The notes under the pieces: generated by a model | The model's input: only the letters and a program-made list of their open reading frames with translations | What the model was told of the DNA's origin: nothing | Database searches by the model: none | Position numbers and translations under genes: made by a program | Source: Owenia fusiformis | Lineage: Eukaryota; Annelida; Polychaeta; Sabellida; Oweniidae | Direction: 5' to 3' | Length of the DNA stretch: 64,000 nucleotides | Assembly (NCBI GenBank): GCA_903813345.2 | Contig: CAIIXF020000011.1 | Span: 7,648,571 to 7,712,570, forward strand | Shown: piece by piece, positions 27,071 to 41,600 of the stretch | How the letters are laid out: the number at the start of each line of letters is the position of its first letter | Numbering within the stretch: position 1 is the first letter of the stretch

Positions 27071-30000
27071 AATCCATTCTAGAGCATACTCCAAAATATA
27101 TCCTAAAACGTCTCACAAAATTGCAAAGGACTGGCACGTAGCAGTGTGACGTACGACTGGTCGAAAAATTGACATTTCGTCAAGAGCGCAAATTGCATAA
27201 GCGATTTAAGACGAATTGGATATTATATATCCCCCCTAACAAAGAAGTCAATCGATACATCCCTCCTTTGGCAAACGTAAAAATATATATATAAACGTCT
27301 CACAATATATCAAACTAGTCGCTGCTACCAGTGCGATGTACAGCTGGTCCGAAAATTGACATTCCGTACATAGCCCAAAGTAAATCAGACTTGTATGACA
27401 AATTAGATACGCAATATCTCACGAACAGAATGACCAATCAACAAGTCCTCGGTAGGGCAAATGTAAAAATGTTTCCTGTAACATCTCACAAAATATTAAA
27501 TATCATGCTGCCACCAGCGTTACGTAAGACTGGTCCGAAAATTGACATTTCCTCCAGAGCACAAACTGCATCATAGATTTAAGACGAATTAGATATAAAA
27601 TATATCACCAACGGGAACATCATTCATTAAATCCATTCAAGAGCATACTCCAAAATATATACTTAAACGTCTCACAAAATTGCAAAATACTGGCATGTAG
27701 CAGTGTGACGTACGACTTGTCGGAAAATTGACATTTCGTCAAGAGTGCAAATTGTATAAGCGACTTGAGACGAATTTGATATTATATATCCCCCTAACAG
27801 AGAAGTCAATTGATACATCCCTCCTTTGGCATACTCAAAAATATATACCTTAACATCTCACAAAATTGCTAATTACTGGCATGTAGAAGTGTGATGTACG
27901 ACTGTGCGGAAAATTGACATTTCGCCAAGAGCGCAAATTGCATAAGTGATTTAAGACTAATTGGATATTATATATCCCCCTAACTGAGAAGTCAATCGAT
28001 ACATCCCTCCTTTGGCAAACGTAAAAATATATACATAAAAGTCTCACAATATATCAAACTAGTCGCTGGTAACAGTGCGATGTACAGCTGGTCCGAAAAT
28101 TGACATTCCGTACATAGCCCAAAGTAAATCAGACTTGTATGACAAACCAGATACTCAATATCTCACGAATAGAATGACCAATCAACAAGTCCTCGGTAGG
28201 ACAAATGTAAAAATGTATCTTGAAACATCTCACTAAATAACAAATATCATGCTGCCACCAGCGTTACATACGACTGGTCTGAAAATTGACATTTCCTCCA
28301 GAGCACAAACTGCATCATAGATTTAAGACGAATTAGATATAAAATATATCACGAACGGGAACATCATTCATTAAATCCATTACAGAGCATACTCAAAAAT
28401 ATATACCTTAACATCTCACAAAATTGCAAAGGACTGGCATGTAGAAGTGTAAGGTACGACTGGTCGGAAAATTGACATTTCGCCAAGAGCGCAAATTGCA
28501 TAAGTGATTTAAGACTAATTGGATATTATATATCCCCCTAACTGAGAAGTCAATCGATACATCCCTCCTTTGGCAAACGTAAAAATATATACTTAAACGT
28601 CTCATAAATTGCAAAATACTGGCATGTAGCAGTGTGACGTACGACTGGTCGGAAAATTGACATTTCGTCTAGAGCGCAAATTGTATATTAAGTGATTTAA
28701 GACGATTTGGATATTATATATCCCCCTAACAGAGAAGTCAATCGATACATCCCTCCTTTGACAAACATTAAAATATATACATAAACGTCTCACAATATAT
28801 CAAACTAGTCACTGCTACCAGTCCGATGTACAGCTAGTCGGAAAATTGACATTCCGTACATAGCCCAAAGTAAATCAGACTTGTATGACAAATAAGATAC
28901 TCAATATCTCACGAATAGAATGACCAATAAACAAGTCCTCGGTAGGGCAAATGTAAAAATGTATCCTGAAACATTTCACTAAATGACAAATATTATGCTG
29001 CCTCCAGCGTTACGTATGACTGGTCCGAAAATTGACATTTCCTCCAGAGCACAAACTGCATCATAGATTTAAGACAAATTAGATATAAAATATATCACGA
29101 ACAGGAACATCATTCATTAAATCCATTCAAGAGCATACTCCAAAATATATACTTAAACGTCTCAAAAAATTGCAAAGGACTGGCATGTAGCAGTGTGACG
29201 TACGACTGGACAGAAAATTGACATTTCGTCAAGAGTGCAAATTGCATAAGCGATTTAACACGAATTGGATGTTATATATCCCCCTAACAGAGAAGTCAAT
29301 CGATACATCCCTCCTTTGGCAAACGTAAAAATATATAAATAAACGACTCACAATATATCAAACTAGTCGCTGCTACCAGTGCGATGTACAGCTGGTCCGA
29401 AAATTGACATTCCGTACATAGCCCAAAGTAAATCAGACTTGTATGACAAATTAGATACTCAATATCTCACGAATATATTGACCAATCAACAAGTCCTCGG
29501 TAGGGCAAATGTAAAAATGTATCTTGAAACATCTCACTAAATAACAAATATCATGCTGCCACCAGCGTTACGTAAGACTGGTCCGAAAATTGACATTCCC
29601 TCCAGAGCACAAACTGCTTCATAGATTTAAGACGAATTAGATATAAAATATATCACGAACGGGAACATCATTCATTAAATCCATTACAGAGCATACTCAA
29701 AAATATATACCTAAACGTCTCACAAAAATTGCAAACGACTGGTATATAAAAGTGAGATGTACGACTGGTCGGAAAATTGATATTTCTTTAAGAGCGCAAA
29801 TTGCATAAGCGATTTGAGACGAATTGGATATTATATATCCCCCTAACAGAGAAGTCAATAGATGCATCCCTCCTTTGGCAAACGTAAAATTATATACATA
29901 AACGTCTCACAATATATCAAGCTAGTCGCTGCTACCAGTGCGATGTACAGCTGGTCGGAAAATTGACATTCCGTACATAGCCCAAAGTAAATCAGACTTG

Positions 30001-33000
30001 TATGACAAACCAGATACTCAATATCTCACGAATAGAATGACCAATCAACAAGTCCATCTCGGTAGGGCAAATGTAAAAATGTATCGTGAAACATCTCACT
30101 CAATAACAAATATCATGCTGCCACCAGCGTAACGTACGACTGGTCCGAAAATTGACTTTTCCTCCAGAGCACAAACTGCATCATAGATTTAAGACGAATT
30201 AGATATAAAATATATTACGAACGGGAACATCATTCAGTCTATCGATACATCCCTCCTTTGGCAAACGTAAAAATATATACATAAACGTCTCACAATATAT
30301 TAAACTAGTCGCTGCTACCAGTGCGATGTACAGCTGGTCCGAAAATTGACATTCCGTACATAGCGCAAAGTAAATCAGACTTGTATGACAAACCAGATAC
30401 TCAATATCTCACGAATAGAAAGACCAATCAACAAGTCCTCGGTAGGACAAATGTAAAAATGTATTTTGAAACATCTCACTAAATAACAAATTTCATGCTG
30501 CCACCAGCGTTACGTACGACTGGTCTGAAAATTGACATTTCCTCCAGAGCACAAACTGCATCATAGATTTAAGACGAATTAGATATAAAATATATCACGA
30601 ACGGGAACATCATTCATTAAATCCATAACAGAGCATACTCAAAAATATATACCTTAGCATCTCACAAAATTGCAAAGGACTGGCATGTAGAAGTGTGATG
30701 TACGACTGGTCGGAAAATTGACATTTCGTCAAGAGCGCAAATTGCATAAGCGATTTAAGACGAATTGGATATTATATATCCTCCTAACAGAGAAGTCAAT
30801 CGATACATCCCTCCTTTGGCAAACGTAAAAATATATACCTAAACGTCTCACAATATATCAAATTAGTCGCTGCTACCAGTGCGATGTACAGCTGGTCCGA
30901 AAATTGACATTCCGAACATAGCCTAAAGTAAATCAGACTTGTATGACAAATTAGATACTCAATATCTCACGAATAGAAAGACCAATCAACAAGTCCTCGG
31001 TAGGACAAATGTAAAAATGTATCTTGAAACATCTCACTAAATAACAAATTTCCTGCTGCCACCAGCGTTACGTACGACTGGTCTGAAAATTGACATTTCT
31101 CCAGAGCACAAACTGCATCATAGATTTAAGACGAATTAGATATAAAATATATCATGAACAGGAATATCATTCATTAAATCCATTCAAGAGCATACTCCAA
31201 GATATATTCTCAAACGTCTCACAAAATTGCAAAGGTCTGGCATGTAGCAGGGTGACGTACGACTGATCGAAAAATTGACATTTCGTCAAGAGTGCAAATT
31301 GCATAAGCGATTTAAGACGAATGGGATATTATATATCTCCTTACAGAGAAATCAATCGATACACCCCTCCTTTGGCAAATGTAAAAATATATACATAAAC
31401 GTCTCACAATATATTAAACTAGTCGCTGCTACAAGTGCGATGTACAGCTGGTTCGAAAATTGACATTCCGTACATAGCGCAAAGTAAATCAGACTTGTAT
31501 GACAAATTAGATACTCAATATCTCACGAATATAAAGACCAATCAACAAGTCCTCGGTAGGGCAAATGTAAAAATGTATCCTGAAATATCTCACTAAATAA
31601 CAAATATCATGCTGCCACCAGCGTTACGTACGACTGGTCCGTAAATTGACATTCTTCTAGAGCACAAATTGCATCATAGATTTAAGACGAGTTAGATATA
31701 AAATATATCACGAACGGGAACATCATTAATTAAATCCATGCAGGTGCATACTCAAAAATATATACTTAAAGGTCTCACAAAATTGCAAAGGACTGGCATG
31801 TAGCAGTGTGCCGTACGACTGGTCGGAAAATTGACATTTCGTCTAGAGCGCAAATTGTATAAGTGATTTTAGACGAATTAGATATTATATATCCCCCTTG
31901 TAGAGAAGTCAATCGATACATCCCCCTTTTGACAAACGTTAAAATATATACATAAACGTCTCACTATATATCAAACTAGTCGCTGCTACCAGTATGATGT
32001 ACAGCTGGTCCGAAAATTGACATTCCGTACATATCCCAAAGTAAATCAGACTTGTATGACAAACCAGATACTCAATATCTCACGAAAAGAAAGATCTATC
32101 AACAAGTCCTCGGTAGGGCGAATGTAAAAATGTATCCTGAAGTATCTCACTAAATAACAAATATCATGCTACCACCAGCGTTACGTACGACTGGTCCGAA
32201 AATTGACATTTCCTCCAGAGCACAAACTGCATCATAGATTTAAGACGAATTAGATATAAAACATATCATGAACGGGAACATCATTCATTAATATCCATTC
32301 AAGGGCATACTCCAAAATATATACTTAAACGTCTCACAAAATTGCAAAGGACTGGAATGTAGCAGGGTGACGTACGACAGGTCGGAAAATTTACATTCCG
32401 TACATAGCCCAAAGTTAATCAGACTTGTATGACAAACCAAATACTCAATATCTCCCGAATAGAAAGACCAATCAACAAGTCCTCGGTATTGCAAATGTAA
32501 AAATGTATCCTAGATATCTCACTAAATAACAAATATCATGCTGCCACCAGCGTTACGTACGACTGGTCCGTAAATTGACATTTCTTCCAGAGCACAATTT
32601 GCATCATATATTTAAGACGAATTTGATATAAAATATATCACGAACGGGAACATCATTCATTAAATCCATTCAAGAGCATACTCCAAAATATATACTTAAA
32701 CGTCTCACAAAATTGCAAAGGACTGGCATGTAGCAGTGTGACGTACGACTGGTCGAAAAATTTACATTTCGTCAAGAGCGCAAATTGCATAAGCGATTTA
32801 AGACGAATTGGATAATATATATCTCCCTAACAGAGAAGTCAATCGATACAACCCTCCTTTGGCAAACGTAGAAATATATACATAAACGTCTCACAATATA
32901 TCAAACTAGTCGCTGCTACCAGTGCGATGTACAGCTGGTCCGAAAATTGACATTCCGTACATAGCCTAAAGTAAATCAGACATGTATGACAAACCAGATA

Positions 33001-33424
33001 CTCAATATCTCACGAATAGAATGACCAATCAACAAGTCCCCGGTAGGACAAATGTAAACATGTATCTTGAAACACCTCACTAAATAACAAATATCATGCT
33101 GCCACCAGCGTTACGTACGACTGGTCTGAACATTGACATTTCCTCCAGAGCACAAACTGCATCATAGATTTAAGACGAATTAGATATAAAATATATCACG
33201 AACGGGAACATCATTCGAGGGTTGTCCCATAAGTCTTGAAATTTTTATTCTTATTCATAGAGCATTTGAGATACAATGATAAAAATTTCACATTTTGTAA
33301 CTTAGATATATTTCAACTATATCTGTAAATTTCATAGCATAATAAGATCATTTGGCAATGTTACAGATGTTTTAAAATGGTATGCCGGTGGTACCTGGGG
33401 CAGAAAACAGGATAAATATATAAA

Positions 33425-33867
33425 CTATGACGTAAAAAAGGATTTGGAAGCACATCCCAAGTTGTATTTTTTTCTGCTCCGATCCTCTGTCAGAATATGT
33501 GGGACGAATCTAGGGGCTACCTTTGACATCTCAAGGTGTTTCTTCATCATTCTGTGAGCAGTACTCTTACTAATATCAAAGTCTACACTTTATGGCTATC
33601 TTCCTACAAGTTGTTCTCCTTTTAGCCCTTATACTCTCCGAAATATGTGTATGGAGTATACTTCTATATTCTTTTTCCATGGCTGTTCTTGTCAGTGTAG
33701 GTGTGTGCCCTAAGGAGGTGTGGTATTGCACAACTACACACAAGATTTTTGACAAAATCCCTGCCATTTTGCCTTTCAAAATGCTGTGTCTCTGTACCAA
33801 AATGGAGCAATTGCGCTGGTTTATTTTGAAATCACAGAGGTATTTCCCAAGATTATACCAAGTAAAG
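33425..33867 (-). pseudogene. Mariner/IS630-type transposase remnant, N-terminal DNA-binding part
   Basis: Read on the minus strand, 33583-33425 encodes DISKSTAHRMMKKHL followed by SKVAPRFVPHILTED. This closely follows the second helix-turn-helix and the WVPHLLT-type linker of mariner transposases (family knowledge). Just upstream, in a different frame, RRTTCRKIAIK corresponds to the preceding DRR-T-REIA-like stretch, so at least one frameshift separates them. A stop codon (33425-33427) ends the frame soon after the linker, and no DD-D/E catalytic region follows before the element ends. The 5' end is cut by the nested element at 33868. A 178-residue open frame running from 34112 to 33576 merely crosses that junction and is chimeric. 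The gene is dead. Confidence 0.72.
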
Positions 33868-35653
33868 TATGACGCAGTATCGCCACCAGAACCGCGCGAA
33901 CAATCGCGCGAATAATTCATGTTTTCCGCGCGAATGTTTTTTGTTCCCGCGATTGATTTTAACCAATAGAAATCGCGCGTCTGTATTAGTATCCGCCCGG
34001 AAAATTGTGTTACCGTCGCCCGATGATACCCAACCAATGGGGTGGCACAAAAATGCGGCCTAATGCTGTTAAGTTCGCCCGTGTCATACCAACAAATGAA
34101 AGCCATCTTCACAACCAGACAAGAGGTTTACCACATGTTATCTCCAGCCCTCAAAGGAGTACATGAACTTTTTTTGCTTGTAACTGAAGTTTATATCGTC
34201 ATATGTTGTTAAAAACTGATTATATATATACTATTATCGTATATATAAGTGTTAAGTGTTATTCATCCTTTTGGTTTACATAGTTATACACTTAGTTTTC
34301 AATGCAAATAAGCAGATGAGTTAATGATAACTTTGATAGGAATTCTTTCTCAACGTTGAGAAATAAATCATTATATCATCAGGAATTTTATTAAAATTCA
34401 TTTTTGCATGCTATATAATACTATATTACACTTATATTTCACATCTAATCACAGTTATCAGTAATTGTGAGATTGATGCATGTCTATTAGATGTTTTAAT
34501 ATAAATACGTCGGACTGATTTTTAGGCAACAGATAGTAGTAGAACGCACACTGACGCAATGTTTAATTGGTTTTGCCCTTTTGCTTTTCTAAATCGACTA
34601 ATGATGCCTAGTCTCAGTCGGAACTTAATGTAAAGATAAACATTTAAAAGTTTTTTTCAGTTCAAGGGATATAAAAGAAAAATTGACAGAATTTGATATT
34701 ATTCAATTTTGTTTATTGTTCTTTTAATGTTAGACATAATTCTGTTTATGTTGCTTTGGTTTTAATTTTTGCAAGGGATGACTTGAACGGGGTTCATTAA
34801 TACATCATTAGAAACTTTCCTCGAATTAACCTAAGGAATTTCAAGTTTAGTACCCGGAGCACAAGGGCTTGGGATCATTTATTCAATTATTTCAGTTGTG
34901 TTATAAATGGGATAAAGGGAGATTGAAATCATATTTAATAGATTCTACGCCATTTGTCTTCAATATTGTTATCTACCATAATCTAAAATATCAGTCCATA
35001 CTCTCTGCAAAAAGTGGTATAAACCTGGAACAATATCCAGTGGATATTGGTATCCTGATTGCAAACCCATGCGTATGATTAATTACAATGTTCAACATTT
35101 ACAAAACTAAATTCACCTAACTATTTTTAAACCACATGATTGTATTTTCAAATGTTGGTAATATTTCCGAAAAAAAAGTTGAGCAAATGGAGTAAGTCAA
35201 AACTAAATAACAAGACTAATGTACATTGGTTAACTACGTATTTAGGTAAAGATTTTGTGATGGGTACTATAAATAGGCAGACTTGTAAATACCATTATTT
35301 ATCTCAAAACTGCCGTTTTCAACGGTTCTAGCTGCATTATGAACTGTTCGTCGAACTCCTCTAATAAACTGCTCAATTCGGCACCCCTAGCAGCAATTAG
35401 ATCAACGAATAAGAAGATTTAGTGGCTGAATCGAATATTTCGTACTTCTAATCAAAATGGTGGCATTCTTTTGAAAACATGGTTTTGAATGGTTAATTTA
35501 AGTCGGGCGAAGTTGAGACTTGAAAAACAATCGCGCGAATGAATTATCACTTTCTATTGGTTGATTATGATCGCGCAACTGTAAAATTGTCGCGCGACTA
35601 ATGAAATAGTCGCGCGATCATTCGCGCGGTTCTGGCGGCGATACCGCGTCATA
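33868..35653. mobile_element. 1786-bp TIR element with CGCGCGA-rich ends and 6-bp target duplication
   Basis: Left end TATGACGCAGTATCGCCACC and the inverted right end TATGACGCGGTATCGCCGCC match, continuing CAGAACCGCGCGAA. GTAAAG is duplicated on both sides (33862-33867 and 35654-35659). Subterminal DNA on both sides contains repeated TCGCGCGA words and a CCAATAGAAA box, giving locally very high GC in an AT-rich interior. No recognisable transposase lies inside; the 60-70 residue frames at 34869-35331 match nothing I know. It sits inside the mariner-like element. The superfamily is uncertain: a six-base duplication is compatible with few known groups. Confidence 0.72.
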
Positions 35654-38600
35654 GTAAAGAGTGTTTTTGTCAATCTTGACAGGTGCTTCACAATTTAAGA
35701 TGCATATCATCCTTTAAAATCCATAGTACTCCCATGGTTCAATTTTACATTTCTACTATATTCCATTACTGCCCCACCCACCGCCTCCTCCGGTTACCAT
35801 AGTAACCAAAATAGTTACTCAAGTTAATAATTTTGTTATGAAACTATCACATGTTGAAGTTAATTAATTGATCTTGATACATACCAATTTTCAGCCAAAT
35901 TCATTGAAATATTTTTGAATTAGAATAAAAATTTCAAGACTTATGGGACAACCCTCGATTCATAATCAATTACAGAGTATACTCAAAAATATATACCTTA
36001 ACGTCTCACAAAATTGCAAAGGACTGGCATGTAGAAGTGTGATGTACGACTGGTCGGAAAATTGACATTTCGTCAAGAGCACAAATTGCATAAGGGATTT
36101 AAGAAGAATTGGATATTATATATTCTCCTAACAGAGAAGTCAATCGATACATCCCTCCTTTGGCAAACGTAAAAATACATACCTAAACGTCTCACAATAT
36201 ATCAAATTAGTCGCTGCTACCAGTGCGATGTACAGCTGGTCCGAAAATTGATATTCCGAACATAGCCTAATTAAGTAAATCAGACTTGTATGACAAATTA
36301 GATACTCAATATCTCACGAATAGAATGACCAATCAACAAGTCCTCGGTAGGGCAAATGTAAAAATGTATCCTGAAACATCTCACTAAATAACAAATGTCA
36401 TGCTGCCACCAGCGTTACGTACGACTGGTCTGAAAATTGACATTTTCTCCAGAGCACAAACTGCATCATAGATTTAAGACGAATTAGATATAAAATATAT
36501 CATGAACGGGAAAATCATTCATTAAATCCATTCAGGAGCATGCTCCAAAATATATACTTAAACGTCTCGAAAAATTGCAAAGGACTGGCATGTAGCAGGG
36601 TGACGTACGACTGGTCGGAAAATTGACATTTCGTCAAGATCGCAAATTGCATAAGCGATTTAAGACGAATTGGATATTATATATCTCCCTAAAAGGGAGG
36701 TCAATCGATACATCCCTCCTTTGGCAAACGTAAATATATATACATAAACGTCTCACAATATATCAAATTAGTCGCTGCTACCAGTGCGATGTACAGCTGG
36801 TCCGTTAATTGACATTCCGTACATGGCCCAAAGTAAATCAGACTTGTATGACAAATTAGATACTCAATATCTCACGAATAGAATGACCAATCAACAAGTC
36901 CTCGGTAGGGCAAATGTAAAAATGTATCCTGAAACATCTCACCAAATAACAAATATCATGCTGCCACCAGCGTTACGTAAGACTGGTCCGAAAATTGACA
37001 TTTCCTCCAGAGCACAAACTGCTTCATAGATTTAAGACGAATTAGATATAAAATATATCACGAACGGGAACATCATTCATTAAATCAATTACAGAGCATA
37101 CTCAAAAAATATACCTAAACGTCTCACAAAATTGCAAAGGACTGGCATTTAAACGTGTGATTTACGACTGGTCGGAAAATTGACATTTCGTCAAGAGCGC
37201 AAATTGCATAAGCGATTTAAGACGAATTGGATATTATATATCCCCCTCACAGAGAAGTCAATCGATACAACCCTCCTTTGGCAAACGTAAAAATATATAC
37301 ATAAACGTCTCACAATATATCAAATTAGTCGCTGCTACCAGTGCGATGTACAGCTGGTCCGAAAATTGACATTCCGTACATGGCCCAAAGTAAATCAGAC
37401 TTGAATGACAAATTAGATACTCAATATCTCACGAATAGAATGACCAATCAACAAGTCCTCGGTAGGGCAAATGTAAAAATGTATCCTGAAACATCTCACT
37501 AAATAACAAATATCATGCTGCGACCAGCGTTACGTACGAGTGGTCCGAAAATTGCCATTTCCTCCAGAGCACAAACTGCATCATAGATTTAAGACGAATT
37601 AGATATAAAATATATCACGAACGGAAACATCATTCATTAAATCCACTACAGAGCATACTCAAAAATATATACCTAAACGTCTCACTAAATTGCAAAGGAC
37701 TGGCATATAAAAGTGTGATGTACGACTGGTCGGAAAATTGAAATTTCGTCAAGAGCGCAAATTGCATAAGGGATTTAAGACGAATTGGATATTATATATC
37801 CCTCTAACAGAGAAATCAATCGATACATCCCTCTTTTGGCAAACGTAAAAATATATACATAAACGTCTCACAATATATCAAATTAGTCGCTGTTACCAGT
37901 TCGATGTACAGCTCGTCCGTCAATTGACATTCCGTACATGGCCCAAAGTAAATCAGACTTGTATGACAAATTAGATACTCAATATCTCACGAATAGAATG
38001 ACTAATCAACAAGTCCTCGGTATGGCAAATGTAAAAATGTATTCTGAAACATCTCACTAAATAACAAATATCATGCTGCCACCAGCGTTCCATACGACTG
38101 GTCCGGAAAGGAAATTGACATTTCCTCCAGAGCACAAACTGCATAATGGATTTAAGACGAATTAGATATAAAATATATCACAAACGGGAACATCATTCAT
38201 TAAATCCTTTGAAGAGCATACTCCAAAATATATACTCAAACGTCTCACAAAATTGCAAAGGACTGGCATGTAGCAGGGTGACGTACGACTGGTCGGAAAA
38301 TTGACATTTCGTCAAGAGCGCAAATTGCATAAGCGATTTAAGACGAATTGGATATTATATATCCTCCTAACAGAGAAGTCAATCGATACATACCTCCTTT
38401 GGCAAACGTAAAAATATATACCTAAACGTCTCACAATATATCAAATTAGTCGCTGCTACTAGTGCGATGTACAGCTGGTCCGAAAATTTACATTCCGTAC
38501 ATTGCCTAAAGTAAATTAGACTTGTATGACAAATTAGATACTCAATATCTCACGAATAGAAAGACCAATCAATAAGTCCTCGGTAGGACAAATGTAAAAA

Positions 38601-41600
38601 TGTTTCTTGAAACATCTCACTAAATAACAAATTTCCTGCTGCCACCAGCGTTACGTACGACTGGTCTGAAAATTGACATTTCTCCAGAGCACAAACTGCA
38701 TCATAGATTTAAGACGAATTAGATATAAAATATATCATGAACAGGAATATCATTCATTAAATCCATTCAAGAGCATACTCCAAAATATATACTCAAACGT
38801 CTCACAATATATTAAACTAGTCGCTGCTACCAGTGCGATGTACAGCTGGTCCGAAAATTGACATTCCGTACATAGCTCAAAGTAAATCAGACTTGTATGA
38901 CAAACCAGATACTCAATATCTCACGAATAGAAAGACCAATCAACAAGTCCTCGGTAGGACAAATGTAAAAATGTATCTTGAAACATCTCACTAAATAACA
39001 AATTTCATGCTGCCACCAGCGTTACGTACGACTGGTCTGAAAATGGACATTTCCTCCAGAGCACAAACTGCATCATAGATTTAAGACGAATTAGATATAA
39101 AATATATCACGAACGGGAACATCATTCATTAAATCCATTACAGAGCATACTCAAAAATATATACCTTAACGTCTCACAAAATTGCAAAGGACTGGCATGT
39201 AAAAGTGTGACGTACGACTGGTCGGAAAATTGACATTTCGTCAAGAGCGCAAATTGCATAAGCGATTTAAGACGAATTTGATATTATATATCCTCCAAAC
39301 AGAGAAGTCAATCGATACATCCTTCCTTTGGCAAACGTAAAAATATATACATAAACATCTCATTATATATCAAATTAGTCGCTGCTACCAGTGCGATGTA
39401 CAGCTGGTCCGAAAATTGACATTCCGTACATGGCCCAAAGTAAATCAGACTTGTATGACAAATAAGATACTCAATATCTCACGAATAGAAAGACCAATCA
39501 ACAAGTCCTCGGTAGGGCAAACGTAAAAATGTATCATGAAACATCTCACTAAATAACAAATATCATGCTGCCACCAGCGTTACGTACGACTGGTCCGAAA
39601 ATTGCCATTTCCTCCAGAGCACAAACTGCATCATAGATTTAAGACGAATTAGATATAAAATATATCACGAACGGGAACATCATTCATTAAGTCCACTACA
39701 GAGCATACTCAAAAATATATACCTTAACATCTCACAAAATTGCAAATGACTGGCATGTAATGGTGTGATGTACGACTGGTCGGAAAATTGACATTTCGCC
39801 AAGAGCGCAAATTGCATAAGTGATTTAAGACTAATTGGATATTATATATCCCCCTAACTGAGAAGTCAATCGATACATCCCTCCTTTGGCAAACGTAAAA
39901 ATATATACATAAACGTCTCACAATATATTAAGCTAGTCACTCCTACCAGTGCAATGTACAGCTGGTCCAAAAATTGACATTCCTTACATAGCCCAAAGAA
40001 AATCAGACTTGTATGACAAATTAGATACTCAATATCTCACGAATAGAATGACCAATCAACAAGTCCTCGGTAGGGCAAATGTAAAAATGTATCCTGTAAC
40101 ATCTCACTAAATAACAAATATCATGCTGCCACCAACGTTACGTACGACTGGTCCGAAAATTGACATTTCCTCCAGAGCACAAACTGCATCATAGATTTAA
40201 GACGAATTAGATATAAAATATATCACGAACGGGAACATCATTCATTAAATCAATTCTAGAGCATACTCCAAAATATATACTTAAACGTCTCACAAAATTG
40301 CAAAGGACTGGCATGTAGAAGTGTGACGTACGACTGGTCGGAAAATTGACATTTTGTCAAGAGCGCAAATTGCATAAGCGATTTAAGACGAATTTGATAT
40401 TATATATCCTCCTAACAGAGAAGTCAATCGATACATCCCTCCTTTGGCAAACGTAAAAATACATACCTAAACGTCTCACAATATATCAAATTAGTCGCTG
40501 CTACCAGTGCGATGTACAGCTGGTCCGAAAATTGACATTCCTAACATAGCCTAAAGTAAATCAGACTTGTATGACAAATTAGATACTCAATATCTCACGA
40601 ATATAAAGACCAATCAACAAGTCCTCGGTAGGGCAAATGTAAAAATGTATCCTGAAATATCTCACTAAATAACAAATATCATGCTGCCACCAGCGTTACG
40701 TACGACTGGTCCGTAAATTGACATTCTTCTAGAGCACAAATTGCATCATAGATTTAAGACTTATTAGATATAAAATATATCACGAACGGGAACATCATTC
40801 ATTAAATCCATTACAGAGCATACACAAAAATATATACCTTAACGTCTCACAAAATTGCAAAGGACTGGCATGTAGAAGTGTGACGTACGACTGGTTGGAA
40901 AATTGACATTTCGTCAAGAGCGCAAATTGCATAAGCGATTTAAGACGAATTTGATATTATATATCCTCCTAACAGAGAAGTCAATCGATACATCCCTCCT
41001 TTGGCAAACGTAAAAATATATACCTAAACGTCTCACAATATTTCAAACTAGTCGCTGCTACCAGTGCGATGAACAGCTGGTCCGAAAATTGACATTCCGT
41101 ACATAGCCAAAGGAAAATCAGACTTGTATGACAAACCAGATACTCAATATCTCACGAATAGAATGACCAATCAACAAGTCCTAGGTAGGACAAATGTTAA
41201 AATGTATCTTGAAACATCTCACTAAATAACAAATATCATGCTGCCACCAGCGTTACATACCACTGGTCTGAAAATTGACATTTCCTCCAGAGCACAAACT
41301 GCATCATAGATTTAAGACGAATTAGATATAAAATTTGACATTTTGTCAAGAGCGCAAATTGCATAAGCGATTTAAGACGAATTGGATATTATATATCTCC
41401 CTAACAGAGAAGTCAATCGATACATCCCTCCTTTGGCAAACGTAAAAATATATACATAAACGTCTCACAATATATAAAACTAGTCGCTGCTACCAGTGCG
41501 ATGTACAGCTGGTCCGAAAATTGACATTCCGTACATAGCCCAGTGTAAATCAGACTTGTATGACAAACCAGATACTCAATATCTCACGAATAGAATGACC

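Larger units (their letters stand above)
33216..35957 (-). mobile_element. Decayed mariner-like transposon with a nested insertion
   Basis: Left end CGAGGGTTGTCCCATAAGTC and the inverted right end match for about 35 bp (continuing TTGAAATTTTTATTCT). The satellite ATT is present on both sides (33213-33215 and 35958-35960). Two paralogous array copies near 44911 and 47510 carry the uninterrupted site CATCATTCATAATCC. Inside, on the minus strand, lies a frameshifted transposase remnant. Without the nested 1.8-kb element the copy is only about 950 bp, shorter than a complete mariner, so an internal deletion has removed the catalytic part. An ATT rather than TA duplication is unusual for this family. 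Confidence 0.8.

Noticed and set aside
27331-27576. Recurring 81-residue frames beginning MRCTAGPKIDIPYIAQ across both arms, as a possible repeated peptide gene
   Set aside because: They occur once per 557-bp unit because a 186-bp monomer equals 62 codons. Many copies are broken by stops, and the frame is not maintained across units. No ribosomal context or family similarity is seen.
33592-33915. 107-residue plus-strand hydrophobic frame
   Set aside because: It is the complement of the mariner transposase remnant and also runs into the nested element.
33576-34112. 178-residue minus-strand frame as an intact gene
   Set aside because: It crosses the boundary of the nested element at 33868 and the transposase frameshift, so it joins unrelated sequences.
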